DNA from: CAZNMF01 sp964573795
GTDB lineage: Bacteria > Acidobacteriota > Vicinamibacteria > Vicinamibacterales > SCN-69-37
Direction of reading: 5' to 3'
Assembly (NCBI GenBank): GCA_964573795.1
Contig: CAZNMF010000142.1
Location: forward strand, 1-12,149
DNA: 12,149 nucleotides
Every line of letters begins with the position of its first letter. Position 1 is the first letter of the stretch. A program made the position numbers and the translations under genes. This document shows positions 6,217 to 12,149 of the stretch, piece by piece. The notes beneath the pieces were generated by a model. That model worked only from the letters and a program-made list of their open reading frames with translations, searched no databases and was not told the DNA's origin.

Positions 6217-8649
6217 ATGACCCAGCACGACGCGCCATCCGTTGACACGACCAGTCCGTACCTGCCCCCCATGCTGCTGCTGTTCGTCGGCAGCGGCTGC
6301 GCGGCGCTGATCTACGAGGTCGTCTGGTTTCAATTGCTGCAACTGGTGATCGGCTCGTCGGCCGTCTCGCTCGGTGTGCTCCTGGGCACGTTCATGGGCG
6401 GGATGTGCCTTGGCAGCTACGTGCTGCCGCGCTACATCGATCCGCAGCGGCATCCGCTGCGCGTCTACGCGACGCTCGAGCTCGGCATCGGCCTGATGGG
6501 CCTGCTGCTGTTGTTCGGCATGCCGCTCGTCAACAGCATCTACACCGGTATCGGCGGCGGCAACGTCTTCTTCCGTGGCGTCATCGCCGGCGTATGCCTG
6601 CTGCCGCCGACGTTGATGATGGGCGCGACGCTGCCGGCCATCGCGCGCTACGTCGAGGCGTCGCCGCGCGGCGTGTCGTGGCTCGGCTTCTTCTACGGCG
6701 GCAACATCGCGGGCGCCGTGCTCGGCAGTCTGCTCGCCGGCTTCTACCTCCTGCGCGTCTACGACATGGCCGTGACGACGTACGTCGCGGTCGCGTTGAA
6801 CGTGCTGGTCGCCGTCATCGGTCTTGCCATCGCGACGCGCGCGCCGTACGGGCCGATGCACGAGGCCCCGGCCGCCGAATCGGCCCGCGCGGCCGGCTCG
6901 GGCGCCGTCTATCTGACGATCGCGCTCTCGGGTCTGACGGCGCTGTCGTCCGAGGTGCTCTGGACGCGTCTCCTCTCGCTGCTCTTCGGCGCGACGACGT
7001 ACACGTTCTCGCTGATTCTGGCGGTGTTCCTGTTCGGGCTCGGCATCGGCAGCAGCGTCGGCGCGGCGATCGCGCGCGACACGGCGCGGCCGCGCGTCGC
7101 GCTCGGCTGGTGTCAGATGCTGTTGTGCGGCGCGATGGGCTGGGCGGCGTTCATGCTGACCGACTCGCTGCCGTACTGGCCGATCAACCCGTCGATCAGC
7201 TCGGACATCTGGCTGAACTATCAGCTCGACATGGTGCGTTGCCTGTGGGTCGTGCTGCCGGGCGCCGTCTTGTGGGGCGCGAGCTTCCCGCTGGCGCTGG
7301 CGTCGGTCGCGCAGCGCGGGCAGGATTCCGGCAAGCTCGTGGGCGGCGTCTATGCGGCCAATACCGTCGGCGCGATCGTCGGATCGCTCGGCGCGAGCCT
7401 CATCGTCACGCAGTATCTCGGCAGCCAGTGGGGCCAGCGCGCGCTGATCATCGTCTCCGCGCTCTCGGCACTGCTCATGCTCGCGCCCGCGGCGGCCGGC
7501 GACGCGGCACGAAAGGGCCTGCGCTGGGCCGCGACCGCGGCGCTGGTCATCGCGACGGGCGCGGCAGGCCTGATCGCGCGGCAGATTCCGCCCGTGCCCG
7601 GCCTCCTCGTCGCGTACGGCCGCTACGCCGCGACGTGGGTCGGCCTGACGAACATCATCTACGTCGGCGAGGGCCTCAACGCGTTCGTCGCCGTGTCGGA
7701 AACGTCCACGGGCGTCCGCAACTATCACAACGCCGGCAAGGTGCAGGCGTCGAGCGAGCCGCAGGACATGCGGCTGCAGCGCATGCTCGGCCACTTCACG
7801 CACTTGATCCCGAAGGCGCCGTCGAACGCGCTCGTCATCGGCTGCGGCGCCGGGGTCACGGCAGGCGCCGTGTCGATCGGGCCCGACGTCAAGCACATGA
7901 CCATTGCCGAGATCGAGCCGCTCGTGCCCGCGTCGGTCTCGAAGTACTTCGGCGACTACAACTACAACGTCGTCGACAACCCGAAGGTGACCGTGCACAT
8001 CGACGATGCGCGGCACTTCCTGCTGACGACGAAGGAGAAGTTCGACGCGATCACGTCCGACCCGCTGGATCCGTGGGTGAAGGGCGCGGCGACGCTCTAC
8101 ACGCGCGAGTTCTTCGAGGTCGTCAAGCAGCACCTCAATCCCGGCGGCGTCGTGACGCTGTTCGTGCAGCTCTACGAGAGCAACGAGGCGGCGGTGAAGA
8201 GCGAGATCGGCACGTTCATGGAGGCGTTCCCGAACAGCGTCGTGTGGGGCAACACGAACAACGGGCAGGGCTACGACCTGGTGCTGATGGGGCAGCTCGA
8301 GCCGATCCGCATCGACGTCGACGCGCTGCAGGCCAAGCTCGACGACCCGCGGTACGCGCAGGTCGCGCAGTCGCTGCGCGAGATCGGGATCAACTCGGCG
8401 ATCGAGCTGCTGTCGAACTACGCCGGCACGCCCGACGATCTGAAGCCGTGGCTCGCCGACGCGATGATCAACCACGATCGCAACCTGCGGCTGCAGTACC
8501 TGGCGGGCATGGGCTTGAACCTGTATCAGAGCGGCCCGATTTACTCGAACATGCTGCAGTTCGCGCGCTACCCGGAGCAGATGTTCACCGGCCGGCCCGA
8601 GACGCTCGCCGCGTTGCGCGACGGCATCCAGCGCCTCACGGGGCGGTGA
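6217..8649 (+). CDS. Fused multi-pass membrane / spermidine-synthase-like protein
   Basis: An 810-residue inner-membrane protein. Residues about 15-456 hold some twelve or thirteen hydrophobic helices of the kind seen in fused MFS/spermidine synthase proteins, beginning LLLFVGSGCAALIYEVVWF. Residues about 478-695 form a class I Rossmann domain of the aminopropyltransferase/methyltransferase type. The visible motifs are YHNAGKVQASSEPQD (503-517), nucleotide-binding IGCGAGVTAGA (541-551), acidic EIE (565-567), DDARHFL (596-602) and DPLDPW (615-620), which aligns with the catalytic DSxDP of spermidine synthase. The Asp of the classical GGGDG loop is absent, as is usual in this fused family, so true spermidine synthesis is doubtful. 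A further 110-residue soluble tail has no recognised domain. The TGA stop is 27 bases before the first of three secreted paralogs. The family is sure; the substrate is unknown. Confidence 0.85.
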   Translation: MTQHDAPSVDTTSPYLPPMLLLFVGSGCAALIYEVVWFQLLQLVIGSSAVSLGVLLGTFMGGMCLGSYVLPRYIDPQRHPLRVYATLELGIGLMGLLLLFGMPLVNSIYTGIGGGNVFFRGVIAGVCLLPPTLMMGATLPAIARYVEASPRGVSWLGFFYGGNIAGAVLGSLLAGFYLLRVYDMAVTTYVAVALNVLVAVIGLAIATRAPYGPMHEAPAAESARAAGSGAVYLTIALSGLTALSSEVLWTRLLSLLFGATTYTFSLILAVFLFGLGIGSSVGAAIARDTARPRVALGWCQMLLCGAMGWAAFMLTDSLPYWPINPSISSDIWLNYQLDMVRCLWVVLPGAVLWGASFPLALASVAQRGQDSGKLVGGVYAANTVGAIVGSLGASLIVTQYLGSQWGQRALIIVSALSALLMLAPAAAGDAARKGLRWAATAALVIATGAAGLIARQIPPVPGLLVAYGRYAATWVGLTNIIYVGEGLNAFVAVSETSTGVRNYHNAGKVQASSEPQDMRLQRMLGHFTHLIPKAPSNALVIGCGAGVTAGAVSIGPDVKHMTIAEIEPLVPASVSKYFGDYNYNVVDNPKVTVHIDDARHFLLTTKEKFDAITSDPLDPWVKGAATLYTREFFEVVKQHLNPGGVVTLFVQLYESNEAAVKSEIGTFMEAFPNSVVWGNTNNGQGYDLVLMGQLEPIRIDVDALQAKLDDPRYAQVAQSLREIGINSAIELLSNYAGTPDDLKPWLADAMINHDRNLRLQYLAGMGLNLYQSGPIYSNMLQFARYPEQMFTGRPETLAALRDGIQRLTGR

Positions 8650-8667
8650 TAGACTGCCGGCCGGGAG
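8648..8667 (+). promoter_or_regulatory. Possible -10 (TAGACT) and ribosome site (GGGAG) before the first secreted paralog
   Basis: TAGACT at 8650-8655 begins one base after the upstream TGA and resembles the TAAACT at 1955. GGGAG at 8663-8667 ends 9 bases before the ATG at 8677, a normal Shine-Dalgarno spacing that supports this start. The ribosome site is the stronger half of the call. With only a 27-base gap, the gene may also be read through from the upstream gene. Confidence 0.4.
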
Positions 8668-8676
8668 CCGCTCGTC

Positions 8677-9774
8677 ATGACCCGATGCCGCGCCGCCGTC
8701 GTCGGCTTCGCGATCGCCGTCAGCCTCGCGATCGGCACGGGCAGCCTGCGGCTGGCGGCCGCTGCGGCCGACGCGCTGCCGTCCCGGCTGACCGACGAAG
8801 AGTTCTGGCGCCTCAGCGAGGAGATGTCGGAGTCGGACGGCTATTTCCGTTCCGACAACCTGCTCTCGAACGAGCTCTACTATCCTGAGGTCATCGCGCC
8901 GCTCATGGCGCGCGTCAAGCCCGGCCGCGTCTACCTCGGCGTCGGACCCGAGCAGAACTTCAACTACATCGCCGCCATCAAGCCGAAGATGGCGTTCATC
9001 ACCGACATCCGCCGCGGCAATCTGCACGCGCAGTTGATGTACAAGGCGCTGTTCGAGCTGTCGGCGGATCGCGCCGAGTTCATCTCGCGGCTGTTCATCA
9101 AGCCGCGGCCGAAGACGCTGACCGCGCAGTCGTCGGCGATGGCGATCATGCAGGCCTTCTGGGACGTCGACTCGTCGGCGCAGGCCGAGTTCGATCGCAA
9201 CCTGGCGGCCGTCGTCGAGCTGCTGACGAAGACCCACCATCTGCCGCTCTCGAAGGACGACCTCGACGGCATCGACTACGTCTATCGCTCGTTCTACTGG
9301 TACGGGCCGCAGATGACCTACAACTCGTCGAGCAACAACAGCTTCGGCCGCGGCGCGATGGCCAGCTACGCGCAGCTGATGGTGGCGACCGACGGCGGCG
9401 GCGCGCCGCGCAGCTTCCTTGCGAGCGACGAGTCGTTTCGCGTGGTCAAGGATCTCGAGTCGCGCAACCTGATCGTGCCCGTCGTCGGCAACTTCGGCGG
9501 CGCGCGCGCGTTGAAGGCCGTGGGCCAGTACGTTCGCGAGCACGACGCGGTGGTCGGGGCGTTCTATCTGTCGAACGTCGAGCAGTACCTGGTGCAGGAT
9601 GGCATCTGGGACGCTTTCTGCCGGAACGTCGCCTCGATGCCGCTCGACGCCGACAGCACGTTCATTCGGTCGCACAGCGGCGGAGCCGGCGCATTTCAGA
9701 ACGCGCTCGGCGAGATGCAGAGCGAGACGCGGAAAGCGTGCGGCGCGGCCGAGCCTGCAGGAGGCGCGCGATGA
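8677..9774 (+). CDS. Secreted conserved protein, paralog 1 of 3 (Rossmann-like motifs)
   Basis: A 365-residue protein of a family I cannot name with certainty. A signal peptide covers about residues 1-31 (basic start, then a long Ala/Val/Ile core). Conserved blocks shared with the next two genes are LTDEEFW (38-44), SDNLLSNE (59-66), VYLGVGPEQNFNYI (85-98), MAFITDIRRGNL (105-116), NLIVPVVGNF (264-273), FYLSNVEQYL (296-305) and STFIRS (327-332). The GVGP turn after a hydrophobic strand, then an acidic residue ending the next strand (D110), looks like the cofactor-binding start of a methyltransferase-type Rossmann fold. That is inference only, and export argues against a SAM-dependent reaction. 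Unlike its neighbours it lacks the C-terminal SYxDV tail and ends in a low-complexity stretch. GGGAG 9 bases upstream supports the start. Confidence 0.75.
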   Translation: MTRCRAAVVGFAIAVSLAIGTGSLRLAAAAADALPSRLTDEEFWRLSEEMSESDGYFRSDNLLSNELYYPEVIAPLMARVKPGRVYLGVGPEQNFNYIAAIKPKMAFITDIRRGNLHAQLMYKALFELSADRAEFISRLFIKPRPKTLTAQSSAMAIMQAFWDVDSSAQAEFDRNLAAVVELLTKTHHLPLSKDDLDGIDYVYRSFYWYGPQMTYNSSSNNSFGRGAMASYAQLMVATDGGGAPRSFLASDESFRVVKDLESRNLIVPVVGNFGGARALKAVGQYVREHDAVVGAFYLSNVEQYLVQDGIWDAFCRNVASMPLDADSTFIRSHSGGAGAFQNALGEMQSETRKACGAAEPAGGAR

Positions 9775-9780
9775 CCGCCA

Positions 9781-9823
9781 CAGCCCGTAGCCCTGTAGCC
9801 TGTAGCCCGTAGCCCGTAGCCTG
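9781..9823. repeat. Second GTAGCCC heptamer array
   Basis: GTAG units start at 9787, 9795, 9802, 9809 and 9816 (steps of 8, 7, 7 and 7), preceded by a partial CAGCCC. Most units read GTAGCCC, with GTAGCCT variants. The array nearly fills the 56-base gap between the first two secreted paralogs and ends 7 bases before the ATG at 9831, leaving no room for an ordinary ribosome binding site. Confidence 0.9.
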
Positions 9824-9830
9824 CTCTGCC

Positions 9831-10949
9831 ATGTCCTTCCGCTCTCGCAGCCTCGTCGCGATCGTCCTGGCGCTCGTGGTGTGTCTCGCGACGCAGGCCA
9901 GTCCCTCGTCGGCGCGGCGGCTGGACCTGCCGCCGCGGCTCAGCGATCAGGATTTCTGGCAGCTCGTGACGGATCTCTCCGAGCCGAACGGCTTCTTCAA
10001 CTCGGACAACCTCGTCTCGAACGAGGATCACTATCAGGACGTCATCCCCGAGCTCGTGGGCCTCGTCAAGCCGGGCGGGGTGTACGTCGGCGTCGGACCG
10101 GATCAGAACTTCACCTACATCGCGGCCCTCGAGCCGCGCATGGCGTTCATTCCGGACGTCCGCCGTGGCAATCTGCTCGTGCAGCTGATGTACAAGGCGC
10201 TGTTCGATCTGTCCGCCGATCGCATCGAGTTCGCGTCGCGCCTCTTCTCGCGCGCCAGGCCGCCGCTCGACGCGGGCGCGAGCATCGACGAGATCATGAC
10301 GGCGTTGGCTTTGGCGCCGGCCAATCGGGACGTCTACGAGCGCAATCTTCGCGCGATCGTCGACCAGCTCACCAAGACGCACGGCTTCCTGCTCTCGCAG
10401 GAGGATCTCGATGGGATCGATTTCGCGTACTCGAGCTTCTTCGCCGCGGGGCCTCGGCTGGCGTTCGTGAGCAATGGCGGATACGGCCGGCAGCGCTATC
10501 CGACGTTCTGGGAGCTGCAGACGAAGACGGACGTCTCCGGCGTCAATCACAGCTATCTTGCGAGCGATCGCGCCTATCGCGCCGTCAAGCTCATGGAGGA
10601 ACGGAATCTGATCGTGCCCGTCGTCGGCAATTTCGCCGGTCCGCGCGCGCTGCGCCGCATCGGCGTGTATCTGCGCGAGCACGGTGCGACGATCACCGCG
10701 TTCTACACGTCGAACGTCGAGCAGTATCTGTTCCAGGACCGCATCTGGGACGACTTCCGTGCCAACGTCGCGGCGATGCCGTTCGACGAGACGAGCACGT
10801 TCATCCGGTCGTGCTTCAACAGCTGTTCGGTGCCCGGCGGATCGCGCGCCGTCACGCTGCTCGATTCGATCCCGGCGCTGCTCGGCGACGCGTCGGCCGG
10901 ACGCGTGCAATCCTACTGGGACGTGCTGAATCACTCCCGACGGCCGTAG
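9831..10949 (+). CDS. Secreted conserved protein, paralog 2 of 3 (Rossmann-like motifs)
   Basis: A 372-residue paralog of the preceding gene. A signal peptide lies at about 1-28 (MSFRSRS, hydrophobic core, then ASPSSA). Then come LSDQDFW (37-43), SDNLVSNE (58-65), VYVGVGPDQNFTYI (84-97), MAFIPDVRRGNL (104-115), NLIVPVVGNF (259-268), FYTSNVEQYL (291-300) and STFIRS (322-327). The family-type C-terminal SYWDV (361-365) is present. The central part (about 140-255) is the most variable among the three proteins. The ATG follows a GTAGCCC array and has no Shine-Dalgarno sequence, but it gives a good signal peptide and alignment to the other copies. The TAG stop lies in a lone CCGTAGCC, and the next gene starts three bases later. 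Function unknown; it is probably exported to the periplasm or beyond. Confidence 0.75.
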   Translation: MSFRSRSLVAIVLALVVCLATQASPSSARRLDLPPRLSDQDFWQLVTDLSEPNGFFNSDNLVSNEDHYQDVIPELVGLVKPGGVYVGVGPDQNFTYIAALEPRMAFIPDVRRGNLLVQLMYKALFDLSADRIEFASRLFSRARPPLDAGASIDEIMTALALAPANRDVYERNLRAIVDQLTKTHGFLLSQEDLDGIDFAYSSFFAAGPRLAFVSNGGYGRQRYPTFWELQTKTDVSGVNHSYLASDRAYRAVKLMEERNLIVPVVGNFAGPRALRRIGVYLREHGATITAFYTSNVEQYLFQDRIWDDFRANVAAMPFDETSTFIRSCFNSCSVPGGSRAVTLLDSIPALLGDASAGRVQSYWDVLNHSRRP

Positions 10950-10952
10950 CCG

Positions 10953-12113
10953 ATGATGTCGTTCGCTCACGCTCGATCGCGTGCCGCTGCGCCGGCCGTT
11001 GCGGCCGTGCTGGCCACGGTGCTGTGTCTGCAGGCCGCGCCGCGGCTGCGGCCCGACGAGCACGGCACGCTGCCGGATCGGCTGACCGATCAGCAGTTCT
11101 GGCAGTTGTCGTCCGATCTGTCCGAGCCGAGCGGGTTCTTCCGGTCCGACAACCTCGTGTCCAACGAGCACACGTTCCAGTACGTCGTGCCCGCGCTGCG
11201 GACGCGGATCAAGCCCGGGGGCGTCTACCTGGGCGTCGCGCCCGATCAAAACTTCACGTACATCCTCGCGACGGCGCCGCAGATGGCGTTCATCGTCGAC
11301 ATCCGCCGCGGCAATCTGCTCGAGCACCTGCTGTACAAGGCCGTCATCGAGCTCTCGCCTGATCGGGCGGCGTTCGTATCGCGGCTGTTCTCGAAGCCGC
11401 GGCCCGCCGGGATCCGGCGCGACGCGCCGGTCGCCGAGATCTTCGCCGCGTATGCGGCGATCGGGACGCGCGAGGACCTGTTCCGGCAGAACCTCCGCGC
11501 CGTGAAGGATCTCCTGACCCGGCGTCACGGCTTCCGGCTGTCGCCCGACGACATCGCGCAGCTCGAGGACATCTACATGGCGTTCTTCTGGGACGGCCCC
11601 GCGCTGCGCTACTCCATGCCTGGCATGGGCGCCCGCGGCCGCCTGATGAACTTCCCGACGTACGAGGATCTGGTGACCGCGACGGATGCCGCGGGAACGC
11701 CGCGGAGCTACCTGGCGTCGGAGGCGCAATACCGGGCGCTGAGAGATCTGGAAATGCGCAACCTGATCGTGCCCGTCGTCGGCAACTTCGCCGGGCCGAA
11801 GGCCCTCCGGGGCGTCGGCCGCTACGTCCGCGAGCACGGCGGCGTCATCTCGGCGTTCTACGTGTCCAACGTGGAGCAGTATCTCTTCCAGGACGGGCTG
11901 TTCGACGACTTCGCCAAGAACGTGGCCACGCTGCCCGTCGACGACACGAGCACGTTCATTCGCTCCGTCTGGAGCCGCTTTGGCTATGAGGGGGCCGAGC
12001 CGTTGGGCCCGGACGGCCGGGCGACAGCGCTCTATCCCATCAAGGCGTTCGTGGACGACTTCGAGGTCGGCCGGCTGCGCTCGTATTTCGATGTGAATCA
12101 GAGATCGAGATAG
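10953..12113 (+). CDS. Secreted conserved protein, paralog 3 of 3 (Rossmann-like motifs)
   Basis: A 386-residue member of the same family, starting three bases after the previous stop and so surely co-transcribed with it. Two ATGs (10953 and 10956) are possible. A signal peptide spans about 1-29. The shared blocks are LTDQQFW (44-50), SDNLVSNE (65-72), VYLGVAPDQNFTYI (91-104), MAFIVDIRRGNL (111-122), NLIVPVVGNF (270-279), FYVSNVEQYL (302-311) and STFIRS (333-338). The SYFDV tail (377-381) is present. The glycine of GVGP in the other copies is alanine here (A96), a change at the presumed cofactor turn. A Gly/Met-rich insert (SMPGMGARGR, 221-230) is specific to this copy. No ribosome binding site is visible, so translation may depend on coupling to the gene before. 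Function unknown. Confidence 0.75.
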   Translation: MMSFAHARSRAAAPAVAAVLATVLCLQAAPRLRPDEHGTLPDRLTDQQFWQLSSDLSEPSGFFRSDNLVSNEHTFQYVVPALRTRIKPGGVYLGVAPDQNFTYILATAPQMAFIVDIRRGNLLEHLLYKAVIELSPDRAAFVSRLFSKPRPAGIRRDAPVAEIFAAYAAIGTREDLFRQNLRAVKDLLTRRHGFRLSPDDIAQLEDIYMAFFWDGPALRYSMPGMGARGRLMNFPTYEDLVTATDAAGTPRSYLASEAQYRALRDLEMRNLIVPVVGNFAGPKALRGVGRYVREHGGVISAFYVSNVEQYLFQDGLFDDFAKNVATLPVDDTSTFIRSVWSRFGYEGAEPLGPDGRATALYPIKAFVDDFEVGRLRSYFDVNQRSR

Positions 12114-12149
12114 AGGTTCTGGGGTTCTCGGTTCTCCGTTCTAGGTTCT
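12114..12149. repeat. GGTTCT heptamer array at the window edge
   Basis: Five units start right after the TAG stop of the last gene: AGGTTCT, GGGGTTCT, CGGTTCT, CCGTTCT and AGGTTCT. TTCT recurs at 12117, 12125, 12132, 12139 and 12146 (steps of 8, 7, 7 and 7). The array reaches the last base of the window and may continue. Its sequence is unrelated to the GTAGCCC and GATAG arrays, but it has the same period and the same position after a gene. Confidence 0.85.

Noticed and set aside
6157..9675. A 1172-codon open frame on the minus strand across the membrane synthase-like gene and the first secreted gene
   Set aside because: Its codons are the exact reverse complements of the sense codons, so stops would need TTA, CTA or TCA in the sense genes, which this GC-rich genome avoids. 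The product is Arg/Asp/His-rich with no domain, and the + strand genes have recognisable motifs.
9696..11837. A 713-codon open frame on the minus strand under the secreted paralogs
   Set aside because: Same codon-phase shadow. It spans two genes and an intergenic array, and its translated repetitions only mirror the paralogs and the heptamer repeat.

Overview
The window is GC-rich bacterial DNA with eight genes, all on the + strand and tightly packed; no gap exceeds 300 bases. Two adjacent genes encode proteins of the VWA-related family typical of Acidobacteriota (the TIGR03436 type). Together with the GC-rich codon use and the short tandem repeats between genes, this suggests an acidobacterium, perhaps of the Vicinamibacteria group. 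The assignment is inferred from protein style, not from a marker gene.

Layout. Bases 174-809 encode a six-helix DUF998-like membrane protein. Bases 888-1883 encode a Gfo/Idh/MocA dehydrogenase that reads as inositol 2-dehydrogenase (iolG). Bases 1990-3954 and 3951-5957 are two diverged, tandemly duplicated, exported VWA-type proteins that overlap by ATGA and so form one transcription and translation unit. After a repeat-filled spacer, bases 6217-8649 encode an 810-residue fusion of a multi-pass membrane domain and a spermidine-synthase-like Rossmann domain. It is followed by three tandem paralogs (8677-9774, 9831-10949, 10953-12113) of a secreted protein family that I cannot name. Each carries strongly conserved blocks: SDNLxSNE, GVxPxQNFxYI, DxRRGNL, NLIVPVVGNF, SNVEQYL and STFIRS.

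The most distinctive part is the non-coding DNA. Four gaps hold different short tandem repeats with a 7- or 8-base period: GATAG octamers at 804-890, GTAGCCC heptamers at 6090-6163 and 9781-9823, and GGTTCT heptamers at 12114-12149. A double hairpin with mutually complementary loops lies at 5989-6054, and a GC-rich hairpin flanked by direct CGGGCTAC copies at 1884-1937. The octamer array runs exactly from the stop codon of one gene to the start codon of the next, so it supplies the stop, the ribosome binding site and the start.

How the genes might work together. The VWA pair is clearly co-expressed. The membrane synthase-like gene and its three secreted neighbours are closely spaced (27, 56 and 3 bases) and probably act together at the cell envelope, but their chemistry is unknown. 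The first two genes look metabolically unrelated to the rest. Very long open frames on the minus strand across the second half are codon-phase shadows and are not annotated.
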